DNA of 32,470 nucleotides, taken from positions 1 to 32,470 of the forward strand of contig DYSU01000029.1 in the NCBI GenBank assembly GCA_020726335.1, written 5' to 3'. The notes under the pieces were generated by a model. It made no database searches. It saw nothing but the letters and a program-made list of their open reading frames with translations, and was not told the origin of the DNA. This document shows positions 26,101 through 32,414 of the stretch, piece by piece. Each line of letters opens with the position of its first letter. Position 1 is the stretch's first letter. The stretch is from Thiomargarita sp. (GTDB lineage: Bacteria; Pseudomonadota; Gammaproteobacteria; Beggiatoales; Beggiatoaceae). Made by a program: the position numbers and the translations under genes.

Positions 26101-27139
26101 AACGAATTGCCATGCTGTGTTTTGCACCGACAGGCACAGGATTGAGCGGCAACGTGGTCAGGCTAAAATCAGCCGCCTGTTCACCGCTCAACGTCACCGC
26201 AGGCGAGCCGATTGTCAAGGGCATACCGCCTTGGTTATACAGCTCAAACACAAACTGCTTGCTTTGTGGCGTTTCGTCTGCCAAGGCCTGCACCACATCG
26301 CCAAAATCCGTGAAATCATCGCCGCTGGGCGTGGTGTCGTGCTGGGCAATGGTTTTGTTGTTACCCAACACGCTCAAATCAGTGGTCAACGCGCCAAACA
26401 CCCATGTGGTTTTATCCGCAATGCCCGCAAATTCATTGCCCGCATTGTCGCGCCACGCGCCCGTATCTATTTGTATATAATAGCTTTGATCGGCTTCCAG
26501 TAAAATCTGTGGCACAATTTTAAGCTGTGTTGTCGTTGCGCCCGAAACCTGCGCGCTGGTCAAAGCGAGGGTTTCCAAGGTTTGATTATCACGCAACCGT
26601 TTGATGATCAAAGATTTATTGATCCACGGCAACACAGGCTCGGCAAACTGCAATAATAAACCGCCTGCCAAATCCAACGCCACTTGGCGGGCATTATTTT
26701 TAGGTGTTAATTCAATGGGTTGAGGGGGTTGCGTGTCTTGCGCCGTGCCTGTGGTAAACCGCCACGCGGTTTTATCGCTGATGCCCGCATGGTCGCTGAA
26801 CGCACCTGCATCCAAAGTCAAATAATAGCCCGTGTTGGCTTGCAACAACGCGCCGTTTAATAAATCTAATGCAATCAATGCATTGCCGTTGTTTGTCACC
26901 TGTTGGGCGGTGACATCCAATATTTGCACTGTGCTGTCATCCAGCATTTTATGTAAGCGAATGTGCTTGCCCGCATGGGCTTGCACCGTTTGATCAAACA
27001 GCAAGGCAAAGCGGCTGTTCAACGCCACCGCGCCGCTGTCGTTGGCAGGCAGTTGGCGCACAATCGCAGGCGCAGCCAACAATGCGTTGCTCCAAAACCA
27101 AATCAATAAAAATAGAGCGTAAATTTTAATATTTTTCAT
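23144..27139 (-). CDS. Large exported multidomain protein with internal duplication
   Basis: A 1331-residue secreted or surface protein; function unknown. A signal peptide ends near LLAAPA (20-25). Two Big_5-type Ig domains follow (about 26-132 and 140-250, each ending DKT.W.F), then a choice-of-anchor D-like domain (252-380, with FIPRALGVRQATVSIASND), another beta domain (385-500) and a proline linker (508-525). The rest is two related modules (about 540-920 and 935-1331). Each starts with a beta-solenoid-like stretch rich in N-V-T-L repeats and ends with a DxNQDGVxDxLLIYP motif. No LPXTG, autotransporter barrel or obvious sorting tail is seen; the protein ends right after the second motif. 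Adhesin or cell-wall role is only a guess. Confidence 0.85.
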   Translation of the reverse strand: MKNIKIYALFLLIWFWSNALLAAPAIVRQLPANDSGAVALNSRFALLFDQTVQAHAGKHIRLHKMLDDSTVQILDVTAQQVTNNGNALIALDLLNGALLQANTGYYLTLDAGAFSDHAGISDKTAWRFTTGTAQDTQPPQPIELTPKNNARQVALDLAGGLLLQFAEPVLPWINKSLIIKRLRDNQTLETLALTSAQVSGATTTQLKIVPQILLEADQSYYIQIDTGAWRDNAGNEFAGIADKTTWVFGALTTDLSVLGNNKTIAQHDTTPSGDDFTDFGDVVQALADETPQSKQFVFELYNQGGMPLTIGSPAVTLSGEQAADFSLTTLPLNPVPVGAKHSMAIRFIPRALGVRQATVSIASNDATENPYTFVIQGRGVAKDTTPPQLYENFPPTLRDIALHQLTLEVAAVEKALVYFIVLPAGMAKPSAYQIKQGLDAANNLLAPHLRGHFSVDVNAPVKQVVNDLISGSRYQVWLVLEDASGNLTADADVWVLSAETLGAATTGQPEKPIAVPPPAVPVPTGGMTGVYGDDITQNLTNVWLQGDVTVSGFNRVLTHVTFAAGATLSAGNNQIKGWLVGQTATRTPNALIENAVILNGSVLSDVTLGNNIRYPFDVTQLKLNAGVRFTSMEAVPEQVPLLAALGTKVDAPNPSGYPWADLTAHLILGGVSVVEQFNQTPVYQAVGLQFFQDFQLGAGVLVLRNGQQRFALRPVSLQRNSRLPLLTHQSCDFPVMIREGRWFELHSGEHLILTGHAALQAPLALHRILQQYDKTGFVERGDGSLRIDTDEKAAWFIRPALQAQQTDRPAGIYGAQQGLMPLFYLVFEDEQSVLWQQTLYAAPANVNQLHQWADKVFYEDQGRLDVLLQGQRYRGFLAKEASAVANPPATLQMWHIEDKNQDGVSDYLLIYPEGWQQVLYADDFNENNVESTLLDNDTFITANTVLHNVNVSAQAQITGGIYTGNVENHGSLRDIQFNGTRLQCGLLAGKVHAQSGVISNVQLAADSQISGGQLSGLIHGATGARIDNVTLLPYTELHQLRIGKNVAFPAQLHTITLYDGVFDDWADVPKQLELLNILPKKLFNNRKAVDLNARLALNQLDVLTQLQQLWPVEQNADEGWLQWDVQQQRYALLPVSLKRSDEAQGIEIQGDNSVLLTTATGLQVLAVPALQNPIALQVSVRQLGFSQALRWQAENLLLPLGRGFWATLQPNLTSEQLTEATAGLHISEQQLPEFSLAWSQEDALWRQTLSPALWDKNMLAAQTTGLQIDNKGNIRFSLAGITHSGRLDVLLEQRHSDSAQLQVKNVEDFNQDGVKDKLLIYPSSYQQLLFQ
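23147..24337 (-). repeat. Internal module 2 of the large exported protein
   Basis: Residues about 935-1331. Matching landmarks are QQRYALLPVSLKRS, GRLDVLLEQRHS and VEDFNQDGVKDKLLIYPSS, in the same order and similar spacing as module 1. The D-x-N-x-D-G-x-x-D loop resembles calcium-binding loops of dockerin or thrombospondin type 3 repeats. Confidence 0.65.
24380..25522 (-). repeat. Internal module 1 of the large exported protein
   Basis: Residues about 540-920. It contains a beta-solenoid-like part, the phrase QQRFALRPVSLQRN, then GRLDVLLQGQRY and the terminal IEDKNQDGVSDYLLIYPEG. The order of these phrases is repeated in module 2, showing an ancient duplication. Limits are approximate. Confidence 0.65.
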
Positions 27140-27263
27140 GACGTTGTCTACTTTTCAGTGATCAGAACCCAACACATGATACACCACTGCCCGTTTTACC
27201 TCTACATGCGCTGTTTAATCTAAAAAAGCAAAAAAATTTAAGAATTCTCGTCAGAGGTATGCA

Positions 27264-27282
27264 GTGGATTCAGCTTATCCAC
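27264..27282. promoter_or_regulatory. Inverted repeat upstream of a secreted-protein gene
   Basis: GTGGAT (27264-27269) and ATCCAC (27277-27282) form a dyad with a seven-base centre, 28 bases before the ATG at 27311. It could be an operator or a short hairpin. The rest of the 27140-27310 gap is AT-rich, with no clear -35/-10 pair I would defend. Confidence 0.3.
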
Positions 27283-27310
27283 GTATTGTTTAAACGATAG
27301 GAGAACTCTT

Positions 27311-28516
27311 ATGTGCGATAAAAAACGGCCTGATGTTCATCAGGTTAAAATTCCGATTGCATTTGGCATCGTTTTGGCCTTGATTGGCCAGAGTTTGCCG
27401 ACCAATGGTTTAGCCGCTGGTTGTGAAGGAATGATAACCAAGACTTATCTTGGTGGCAAAATAGATGAATACCTATTACCAACCGATCCCGCTGACACGA
27501 CGGGTTATAGCCTCAGTTATCCATTGACTGATTTTGATAGCACTGTTATAGACAGGCACATGGTTCATCGCTTTAGCAATTTGGCAATGGCAGGCTATTC
27601 AATTGCGGATGCGCGGTTTGAGTTTAAAGCCAAACCTCTTGCTACAACAGGTCCGCATAGTTCAGGCAATGATACGATTCGTCTACGGTTTGATTTTACT
27701 TCCGCTGTTTACTCCGCTTATTTTGGTTCGGGCAATAGTGGCAATGATTTATCAGCTGTTTTTGGTGCTGGTCAATGGGGAACGAATAATTCAACGCTCA
27801 CTCCCATGGTTGCCGCAGGTGGCATGGTGTTTAATAATGCCAATTTAACCAATTTCGGTTCGGTAGCATCTGCATTGTTATCAGGCTTGAACACCCATGG
27901 ACAAATATATTTTTATGTACAAGATGATACTGCAGTGGACTATGCTCAATTGACTTTGGATTATTGTCCTCTTAAAAAACCACCTGTGTTGACGGATGGT
28001 GGCAATCATTGGATGCTCACCAGCCATCAAGATGCCTCACCTGCACATGTGGAGTTGAACAGGCAAGACCTGTGTTTTAAATACGTGACCTCTTCAGGCA
28101 CACATCAAGTTTATCGTTGGTATTCAACGGTTTCCCCTAGCTGGCGTGGTTGGGCAAGGGTAGAAGGCGACCAAGTGTTTATGCACGGTGATTATGCTTT
28201 AGCCAACAGCAAAACCCCTCAACACACGGCTTTGCAATGGGAGGTTGCCAGTGAAATTGGTAATCAAAAACAACCTTCTACCAAAGGTTACGGCCATTGT
28301 GTGGATTGGGAAAACAACACCACCTATGGCAATACCAATATGTTTGCCAATGTTCGTTTGGAACGTACGGGCAAAACATGTCCAGAAGCTGTGGAACCCC
28401 CACCAGCCAATAAAACTTATGTTTGTACCCCAAAAAGAGAACAAATTAAAATTGATATTGATATTGATCCCGCCCCTGTAGAAAAAGAAATAAGTTCTAT
28501 AAGTTCTATTAAATGA
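27311..28516 (+). CDS. Exported two-domain protein of unknown function
   Basis: I do not recognise this 401-residue protein. An N-terminal signal-like segment (about 13-36, ending GLAAG) suggests export. The first domain (about 45-220) is rich in Ser, Thr, Gly and Asn and ends with YFYVQDDTAVDYAQLTLDY, a pattern of secreted jelly-roll-like anchor domains. The second (about 232-357) carries GWARVEGDQVFMHGD, QWEVAS, GHCVDWENN and RLERTGKTC, and is repeated in the next gene. A short tail with IDIDIDP and SSISSIK follows. A strong AGGAG (27299-27303) sits seven bases before the ATG. Its stop overlaps the region of the next gene's start; the two genes form one unit. Confidence 0.75.
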   Translation: MCDKKRPDVHQVKIPIAFGIVLALIGQSLPTNGLAAGCEGMITKTYLGGKIDEYLLPTDPADTTGYSLSYPLTDFDSTVIDRHMVHRFSNLAMAGYSIADARFEFKAKPLATTGPHSSGNDTIRLRFDFTSAVYSAYFGSGNSGNDLSAVFGAGQWGTNNSTLTPMVAAGGMVFNNANLTNFGSVASALLSGLNTHGQIYFYVQDDTAVDYAQLTLDYCPLKKPPVLTDGGNHWMLTSHQDASPAHVELNRQDLCFKYVTSSGTHQVYRWYSTVSPSWRGWARVEGDQVFMHGDYALANSKTPQHTALQWEVASEIGNQKQPSTKGYGHCVDWENNTTYGNTNMFANVRLERTGKTCPEAVEPPPANKTYVCTPKREQIKIDIDIDPAPVEKEISSISSIK

Positions 28517-28527
28517 AGGAGATGAAC

Positions 28528-29025
28528 ATGTTAACCACAACTGCAAAAAAAAGGACATTAAAACTTGGCGTAATAGTGCTGGGTATGGTTTCAACGTATG
28601 GCTGGGCGGCTCCGCCTTTGCCACCACATCCGCCTTATTTAGACAGCAATATCACTGATATACGAGAAGGGGAATTATGGAAAATGGAAGTTTTTATTGA
28701 TTCAAAACTGTCGCACCCTTTTCTGGGTCAATTAGAGACGATTTGTTTTGTCTATGATGGCTTGTATTCTCCACCCAATCCCAGCCAAGATAAATACAAA
28801 TGGTGTGATGTCGCATCTCCCAGTTTTGGTTGGGCAGGTGTTGCCACCAAAGAGGGCGACCAAGTGTTCATGCACAATGACCAAGGCAAGTTTTACAATG
28901 GTGCGCAATGGGAATTGACATCCAAAGACGAAGGCGCGGGTCATTGGCGGCTTTGGGAAAATAATTTTTTCTTTGATTTAAATGTCATTTTCACCCGCAT
29001 TGGCAAGCCTTGTCGTTGCCAATAA
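28528..29025 (+). CDS. Small exported protein sharing a domain with its neighbour
   Basis: A 165-residue protein of unknown function with a signal peptide (about 1-27, ending YGWAAP) and a proline-rich start to the mature part. Its body matches the second domain of the upstream protein: ICFVYD, KWCDVASPSFGWAGVATKEG, then DQVFMHND, GAQWELTS, GHWRLWENN and FTRIGKPC line up in order. The start is put at 28528 because AAGGAG (28516-28521) lies six bases before it; ATGs at 28513 and 28522 overlap that site. The gene is likely co-translated with its neighbour. It ends before a hairpin shared with convergent pyrB. Confidence 0.75.
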   Translation: MLTTTAKKRTLKLGVIVLGMVSTYGWAAPPLPPHPPYLDSNITDIREGELWKMEVFIDSKLSHPFLGQLETICFVYDGLYSPPNPSQDKYKWCDVASPSFGWAGVATKEGDQVFMHNDQGKFYNGAQWELTSKDEGAGHWRLWENNFFFDLNVIFTRIGKPCRCQ

Positions 29026-29046
29026 GCTGATCCAAAGCCTAACCAT

Positions 29047-29081
29047 TTATCTCAGCCGTGCCAACGCACAGGCTGGGATAA
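29047..29081. terminator. Hairpin between convergent genes
   Basis: TTATCTCAGCC (29047-29057) pairs with GGCTGGGATAA (29071-29081) in an 11-base stem with one wobble, and the loop contains a further GTGC/GCAC pairing. It lies between the small exported gene and pyrB, so it can serve both. No T-run follows on either strand, so termination is likely but not classic. Confidence 0.55.
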
Positions 29082-29093
29082 AAGAATCCCGCA

Positions 29094-30050
29094 CTATTGT
29101 TCATACAATCCCAAGATCATGGCCATCACCGCCATGCGCACGGCGATGCCGAAGCTGACTTGTTGCAAAATCACGGCACGCGGCGAATCAACCACACTGG
29201 ATGCGATTTCCACCCCGCGATTGATGGGGCCGGGGTGCATGACAATCGCATCTTTAGCCGCGTGTTCTAACGCTTTATGCGTTAATCCATAACAGCGGAA
29301 ATATTCACACTCACTGGGCAGCAGCGCGCTGGTCATGCGTTCATATTGCAGACGCAACATGATGACCACATCGACATTTTTTAAGCCCGCTGTCAAATCA
29401 TGATACCGTTTCACCCCCATTGATTCAATACCGACAGGGCTGAGGGTTTTGGGGCAGATCACGCGAATTTCTGCCACGCCCAACGTGCTGAGGGCGTAAA
29501 TTTGGGAACGCGCCACCCTTGAATGAAAAATATCGCCGACAATCGCCACTTTGAGTGGCACAAAATCGTGTTTGTAATGGCGAATGGTGTACATGTCCAA
29601 CATTGCTTGGGTGGGGTGTTCGTGTTGGCCATCGCCTGCATTGATCAAGCGGGTTTGTGGTGACAGGTGTTGAGCGATGAAATAGGCCGCGCCGCTTTGA
29701 TGGTGACGCACCACGAATAAATCGGCATACATCGCTTCTAAGTTGTGCAATAAATCGGTCAGCGATTCACCTTTTTTGTTGGATGAGGATTCCATATTAA
29801 AATTAACCACATCGGCAGACAAGCGTTTGGCCGCTAATTCAAATGTGGTGCGGGTGCGGGTGCTGGGTTCAAAAAACAGATTGAACACGGTTTTGCCGCG
29901 TAAAATGGGGACTTTTTGAATGGTATGGTCAACCGGGTTAATAAAAGTTTGCGCTGTGTCTAAAATTTTAAACAAAAGATGATGCGGTAAACCTTCAATG
30001 CCAATAAAATGTTTTAAGCGGCCATCAGCATCAAATTGGATATTCGGCAT
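29094..30050 (-). CDS. pyrB: Aspartate carbamoyltransferase catalytic subunit
   Basis: PyrB joins carbamoyl phosphate and aspartate in the first committed step of pyrimidine synthesis. The 318-residue product has the carbamoyl-phosphate loop [12 protein letters not shown] (residues 60-71), the SSNKKGES loop with Lys92/93, [14 protein letters not shown] at 143-156, and [11 protein letters not shown] near 271. The start HFIGIEGLP resembles the Pseudomonas-type enzyme, which usually partners a PyrC' pseudo-dihydroorotase encoded just downstream. Here neither pyrC' nor pyrI follows; a hairpin and an unrelated convergent gene do. A promoter candidate lies 36 bases upstream. Confidence 0.96.
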   Translation of the reverse strand: MPNIQFDADGRLKHFIGIEGLPHHLLFKILDTAQTFINPVDHTIQKVPILRGKTVFNLFFEPSTRTRTTFELAAKRLSADVVNFNMESSSNKKGESLTDLLHNLEAMYADLFVVRHHQSGAAYFIAQHLSPQTRLINAGDGQHEHPTQAMLDMYTIRHYKHDFVPLKVAIVGDIFHSRVARSQIYALSTLGVAEIRVICPKTLSPVGIESMGVKRYHDLTAGLKNVDVVIMLRLQYERMTSALLPSECEYFRCYGLTHKALEHAAKDAIVMHPGPINRGVEIASSVVDSPRAVILQQVSFGIAVRMAVMAMILGLYEQ

Positions 30051-30085
30051 AAGTACACCAATGTCAGTTTATCAAGAGTTGCCAA

Positions 30086-30116
30086 AGTCTAGCATAAGCG
30101 GACAACCGGGTTGCAA
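30086..30116 (-). promoter_or_regulatory. Putative pyrB promoter
   Basis: On the minus strand, TGCTAGACT is an extended -10 (hexamer TAGACT at 30091-30086). TTGCAA at 30116-30111 gives a long 19-base spacer as -35. No pyrimidine-control attenuator is obvious in the short leader before the ATG at 30050. Confidence 0.4.
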
Positions 30117-30170
30117 AAAATATAGGTAATCGGTGTTAAATTTGCATCGTGGCGCGATGGTTTGCTTGGG

Positions 30171-30199
30171 TTGTATAAAATTGGAGCAACACTTATAAT
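30171..30199 (+). promoter_or_regulatory. Promoter for the lipoprotein-lspA operon
   Basis: TTGTAT (30171-30176) and a perfect TATAAT (30194-30199) are separated by 17 bases. This would yield a leader of about 70 bases before the ATG at 30275 that includes the hairpin at 30221-30241. Confidence 0.65.
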
Positions 30200-30220
30200 G
30201 CCAAACCACCTTAAAAAAAC

Positions 30221-30241
30221 TTTCTAAGTCCTGCTTAGAAA
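30221..30241. other. Leader hairpin with adjoining A-tract
   Basis: A perfect eight-base stem TTTCTAAG/CTTAGAAA with a five-base loop lies in the leader of the lipoprotein operon. Seven A residues (30213-30219) precede it, so read on the minus strand it is stem plus T-run, the shape of an intrinsic terminator that would block antisense transcription towards pyrB. The stem is AT-rich and so weak. Confidence 0.45.
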
Positions 30242-30274
30242 AGAAAATATTGGAAACCCACCACAGGGGGCTGT

Positions 30275-31084
30275 ATGCAAAAAAAACCGTTATTATTGAC
30301 TTTATTGGTCGGTAGCCTGTTGGTCAGTGCGTGTTCACACACACCCGTGCCTTTAGCTGAAAGCTATCCTTTCTCTAAACAACAACGGATGCAGGCGGTT
30401 CATCATTGGGATGTGTTGGCCGAGCATGTCGCCACCCGCATTCAAGCCAGTTTACCCAACCGCACCACGCCAGACCCTGTTGTACAACAAGCCATTCATA
30501 TTGAGGGCAATAACAGCGGCATGGGCAATCCGATGTCGGGCTTGGATGCGATGGATGCCGTTTCAGCCACCAATGCGTTGTACATCAACCCGCCCAAACG
30601 CGGCCAAGAAACCGATTTTGGTGTGGCATTTGGCCGCATGTTGCGCAACCAATTGGTGCGACGGGGTATTATGGTCACCACCAACCCCGATGGTGTCAAC
30701 ACTTTTTGCACGGCCAGCGCATCGTGCAAACCCATGGTGTTGGATTACGACATCCAAGTGGTGCATCATAAAGACCATGATGCCTCGTTATTGACCCCCG
30801 GCTTGTTCAGTGCCAGTTCGGTGGGCGTGTGGTTGATTGCCCAAATCGTCACCCAATGGCAAAACCCTGAATGGGCCGTGGCACCGATTGCCGTGGCTTT
30901 GGATTTAAACGCGGCGAAAAACCTGCGTTTTCCCGGCCAAACCAACACGGAAGTGGCCGTGACAACTTCCATCATGGATGGCGATTTGGTGGTTTATGGT
31001 GAAACCAATGTCTATTACATCAATGAAGGCGACGATGACCAGTATGAAAAAGGCACACAAACTTATCGAATGGTGAGCAAATAA
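30275..31084 (+). CDS. Putative lipoprotein of unknown function
   Basis: A 269-residue protein with a lipobox LVSAC, Cys20 being the lipidation site. Ser follows at +2, which predicts outer-membrane sorting by the E. coli rule. I do not recognise the body. It includes FGVAFGRMLRNQLVRRGIMV, similar in style to the segment FGRMIGEEVASRFAQSGYPV of the next protein, which suggests a distant FlgO-like relation. Other visible parts are a FCTASASC pair of cysteines, a hydrophobic stretch VGVWLIAQIV, and VYGETNVYYINEGDDDQY near the end. AGGGGG precedes the ATG. The stop overlaps the next start by one base. Confidence 0.8.
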   Translation: MQKKPLLLTLLVGSLLVSACSHTPVPLAESYPFSKQQRMQAVHHWDVLAEHVATRIQASLPNRTTPDPVVQQAIHIEGNNSGMGNPMSGLDAMDAVSATNALYINPPKRGQETDFGVAFGRMLRNQLVRRGIMVTTNPDGVNTFCTASASCKPMVLDYDIQVVHHKDHDASLLTPGLFSASSVGVWLIAQIVTQWQNPEWAVAPIAVALDLNAAKNLRFPGQTNTEVAVTTSIMDGDLVVYGETNVYYINEGDDDQYEKGTQTYRMVSK

Positions 31085-31680
31085 TGAAAACAACCCGCTT
31101 AATCCTGCTTTTCACCCTTTTTTTAACCGCCTGCGCCGCAGGGCCTTCAGCCCAAAAAGAACCCAATAAACAAGCTGTTGGTCCTGATGATGAAGAATTG
31201 CACCTCATCAAAGCCAGCTATGAAGCGGTTGATACCGTTATCGCCCAAATTGAACGCAGTCATTTAAAATACGATTTGCAAAAAACCAAACCGATCATGG
31301 TGGCCAGTTTTGTTGACATTGATTATGTGCAAAATTCTTCCACTTTTGGCCGTATGATCGGTGAAGAAGTGGCTTCACGCTTTGCCCAAAGCGGTTATCC
31401 TGTGATTGAGCTGAAAATGCGCCCCGAAACGGTCGTGATTTATGAAGAACTCAACAGCCATGCCACAGGGGAAAAAATCTTGTCGCGCAATTTACAAAAC
31501 TTGACATTTGAACACGATGCACAAGCGGTGGTGGTTGGCACTTACGCCCCTGCTAAAAACCATGTTTATGTCACGATGAAAGTCATTCGCGCCAAAGACG
31601 GCATCATCATATATTCGCATGATTACCGCTTGCCCATGGATGCCGATACCAAAAGCTTGTTACGCAGTAAACGCAGATAA
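31084..31680 (+). CDS. FlgO-family lipoprotein
   Basis: A 198-residue lipoprotein with lipobox FLTAC (Cys17). The mature part follows the FlgO domain pattern: MVASFVDIDYVQNSSTFGRM, then EEVASRFAQSGYPVIELKMR, a stretch with QAVVVGTYAPAKNHVYV, and MKVIRAKDGIIIYSHDYRLP. FlgO in Vibrio is an outer-membrane protein linked to flagella, but related proteins occur away from flagellar genes, and no flagellar gene is in this window. It lies directly between another lipoprotein and lspA, two bases from the latter, which suggests an envelope role. Function uncertain. Confidence 0.82.
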   Translation: MKTTRLILLFTLFLTACAAGPSAQKEPNKQAVGPDDEELHLIKASYEAVDTVIAQIERSHLKYDLQKTKPIMVASFVDIDYVQNSSTFGRMIGEEVASRFAQSGYPVIELKMRPETVVIYEELNSHATGEKILSRNLQNLTFEHDAQAVVVGTYAPAKNHVYVTMKVIRAKDGIIIYSHDYRLPMDADTKSLLRSKRR

Positions 31681-31682
31681 CC

Positions 31683-32189
31683 ATGAACAATTCCATTCAT
31701 TCCGTTGGTTCGGTTCGCACAAGCGGCTGGTTGTGGTGGTCGTTGCTGGTGGTTTTGCTCGACCAATTGACCAAATATTGGGCAAGCAACCAACTCCAGC
31801 TTCACCAGCCTGTGCCAGTGATTGCAGATTTTTTAAATTGGACGTTAATGCACAACGCAGGCGCGGCTTTTAGTTTTCTGGCCCATGCAGGCGGTTGGCA
31901 ACGTGGTTTTTTCATCACACTGAGTTTTGCCATCACCTTGGTGTTGTTGGTTTGGTTGTCGCGCACCCCGCCCACTAAAAAAGGCCTGTGTTTTGGTTTG
32001 AGTGGCATCATTGGTGGTGCGATGGGCAATGTCATTGACCGCATTGTTTACGGACATGTTATTGATTTTATTGATATTTATTACCAATCATGGCACTGGC
32101 CCGCCTTCAATCTTGCCGACAGTGCCATCACCTTTGGCGTGGTCTTTTTATTGATTGACAGCTTGGGCAAACAAGAACCTTCTGATTAA
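31683..32189 (+). CDS. lspA: Lipoprotein signal peptidase (signal peptidase II)
   Basis: LspA cleaves the signal peptide of diacylglyceryl-modified prolipoproteins in the inner membrane. The 168-residue product has four hydrophobic segments. It keeps the motifs DQLTKYWA near 27-34, N58 in MHNAGAAFSF, and the catalytic aspartates Asp119 in GNVIDR and Asp146 in FNLADSAI. It begins two bases after the FlgO-like gene, so it is in an operon with two of its likely substrates. This differs from the common ileS-lspA pairing. No convincing terminator precedes the tuf promoter. Confidence 0.96.
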   Translation: MNNSIHSVGSVRTSGWLWWSLLVVLLDQLTKYWASNQLQLHQPVPVIADFLNWTLMHNAGAAFSFLAHAGGWQRGFFITLSFAITLVLLVWLSRTPPTKKGLCFGLSGIIGGAMGNVIDRIVYGHVIDFIDIYYQSWHWPAFNLADSAITFGVVFLLIDSLGKQEPSD

Positions 32190-32253
32190 AAGTTTTATGA
32201 CGACAGCCCCTAGACATTTCAAATGGACGAGCTTAAAAGCAGTTAAATGAATA

Positions 32254-32282
32254 TTGCACTTCATTTTTTATTTTGCTAAAAT
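32254..32282 (+). promoter_or_regulatory. Strong tuf promoter
   Basis: TTGCAC (32254-32259) and TAAAAT (32277-32282) are 17 bases apart, and TGC before the -10 makes it an extended -10. A GC-rich discriminator (ACGCGGC) follows. Start of transcription is near 32289, leaving a leader of about 126 bases. Confidence 0.75.
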
Positions 32283-32319
32283 ACGCGGCTTTCTTCGGGC
32301 TTAACCTGTAAAGATAACA

Positions 32320-32344
32320 AGAATTTGCCATCAGGCAAAGTTCT
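32320..32344 (+). other. Hairpin in the tuf leader
   Basis: AGAATTTGCC (32320-32329) pairs with GGCAAAGTTCT (32334-32344) around an ATCA loop, giving ten base pairs with one bulged G. It lies in the middle of the tuf leader and could affect translation or mRNA stability. The rest of 32190-32414 has no tRNA or gene that I can see. Confidence 0.45.
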
Positions 32345-32414
32345 GTAACAGTTTGGATTCATATTGATATTGCAATGAGGTCAGCCCTCCCTTGCATTTT
32401 AAGGAGTTGTTATT

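Noticed and set aside
25751-26503. 250-residue open frame on the plus strand opposite the large exported gene
   Set aside because: It is antisense to a gene with a clear signal peptide and recognisable domains, and its composition (rich in Arg, His, Gln, Ile) is typical of a shadow frame.
27275-27283. TTATCCACG, close to a DnaA box, also seen near 1945
   Set aside because: Isolated near-matches, one inside a coding region; no cluster, no AT-rich unwinding element and no dnaA or dnaN nearby, so no origin.
31084-31680. Reading the FlgO-like lipoprotein as evidence for a flagellar locus
   Set aside because: No other flagellar gene is in the window, and FlgO-domain proteins occur outside flagellar clusters.
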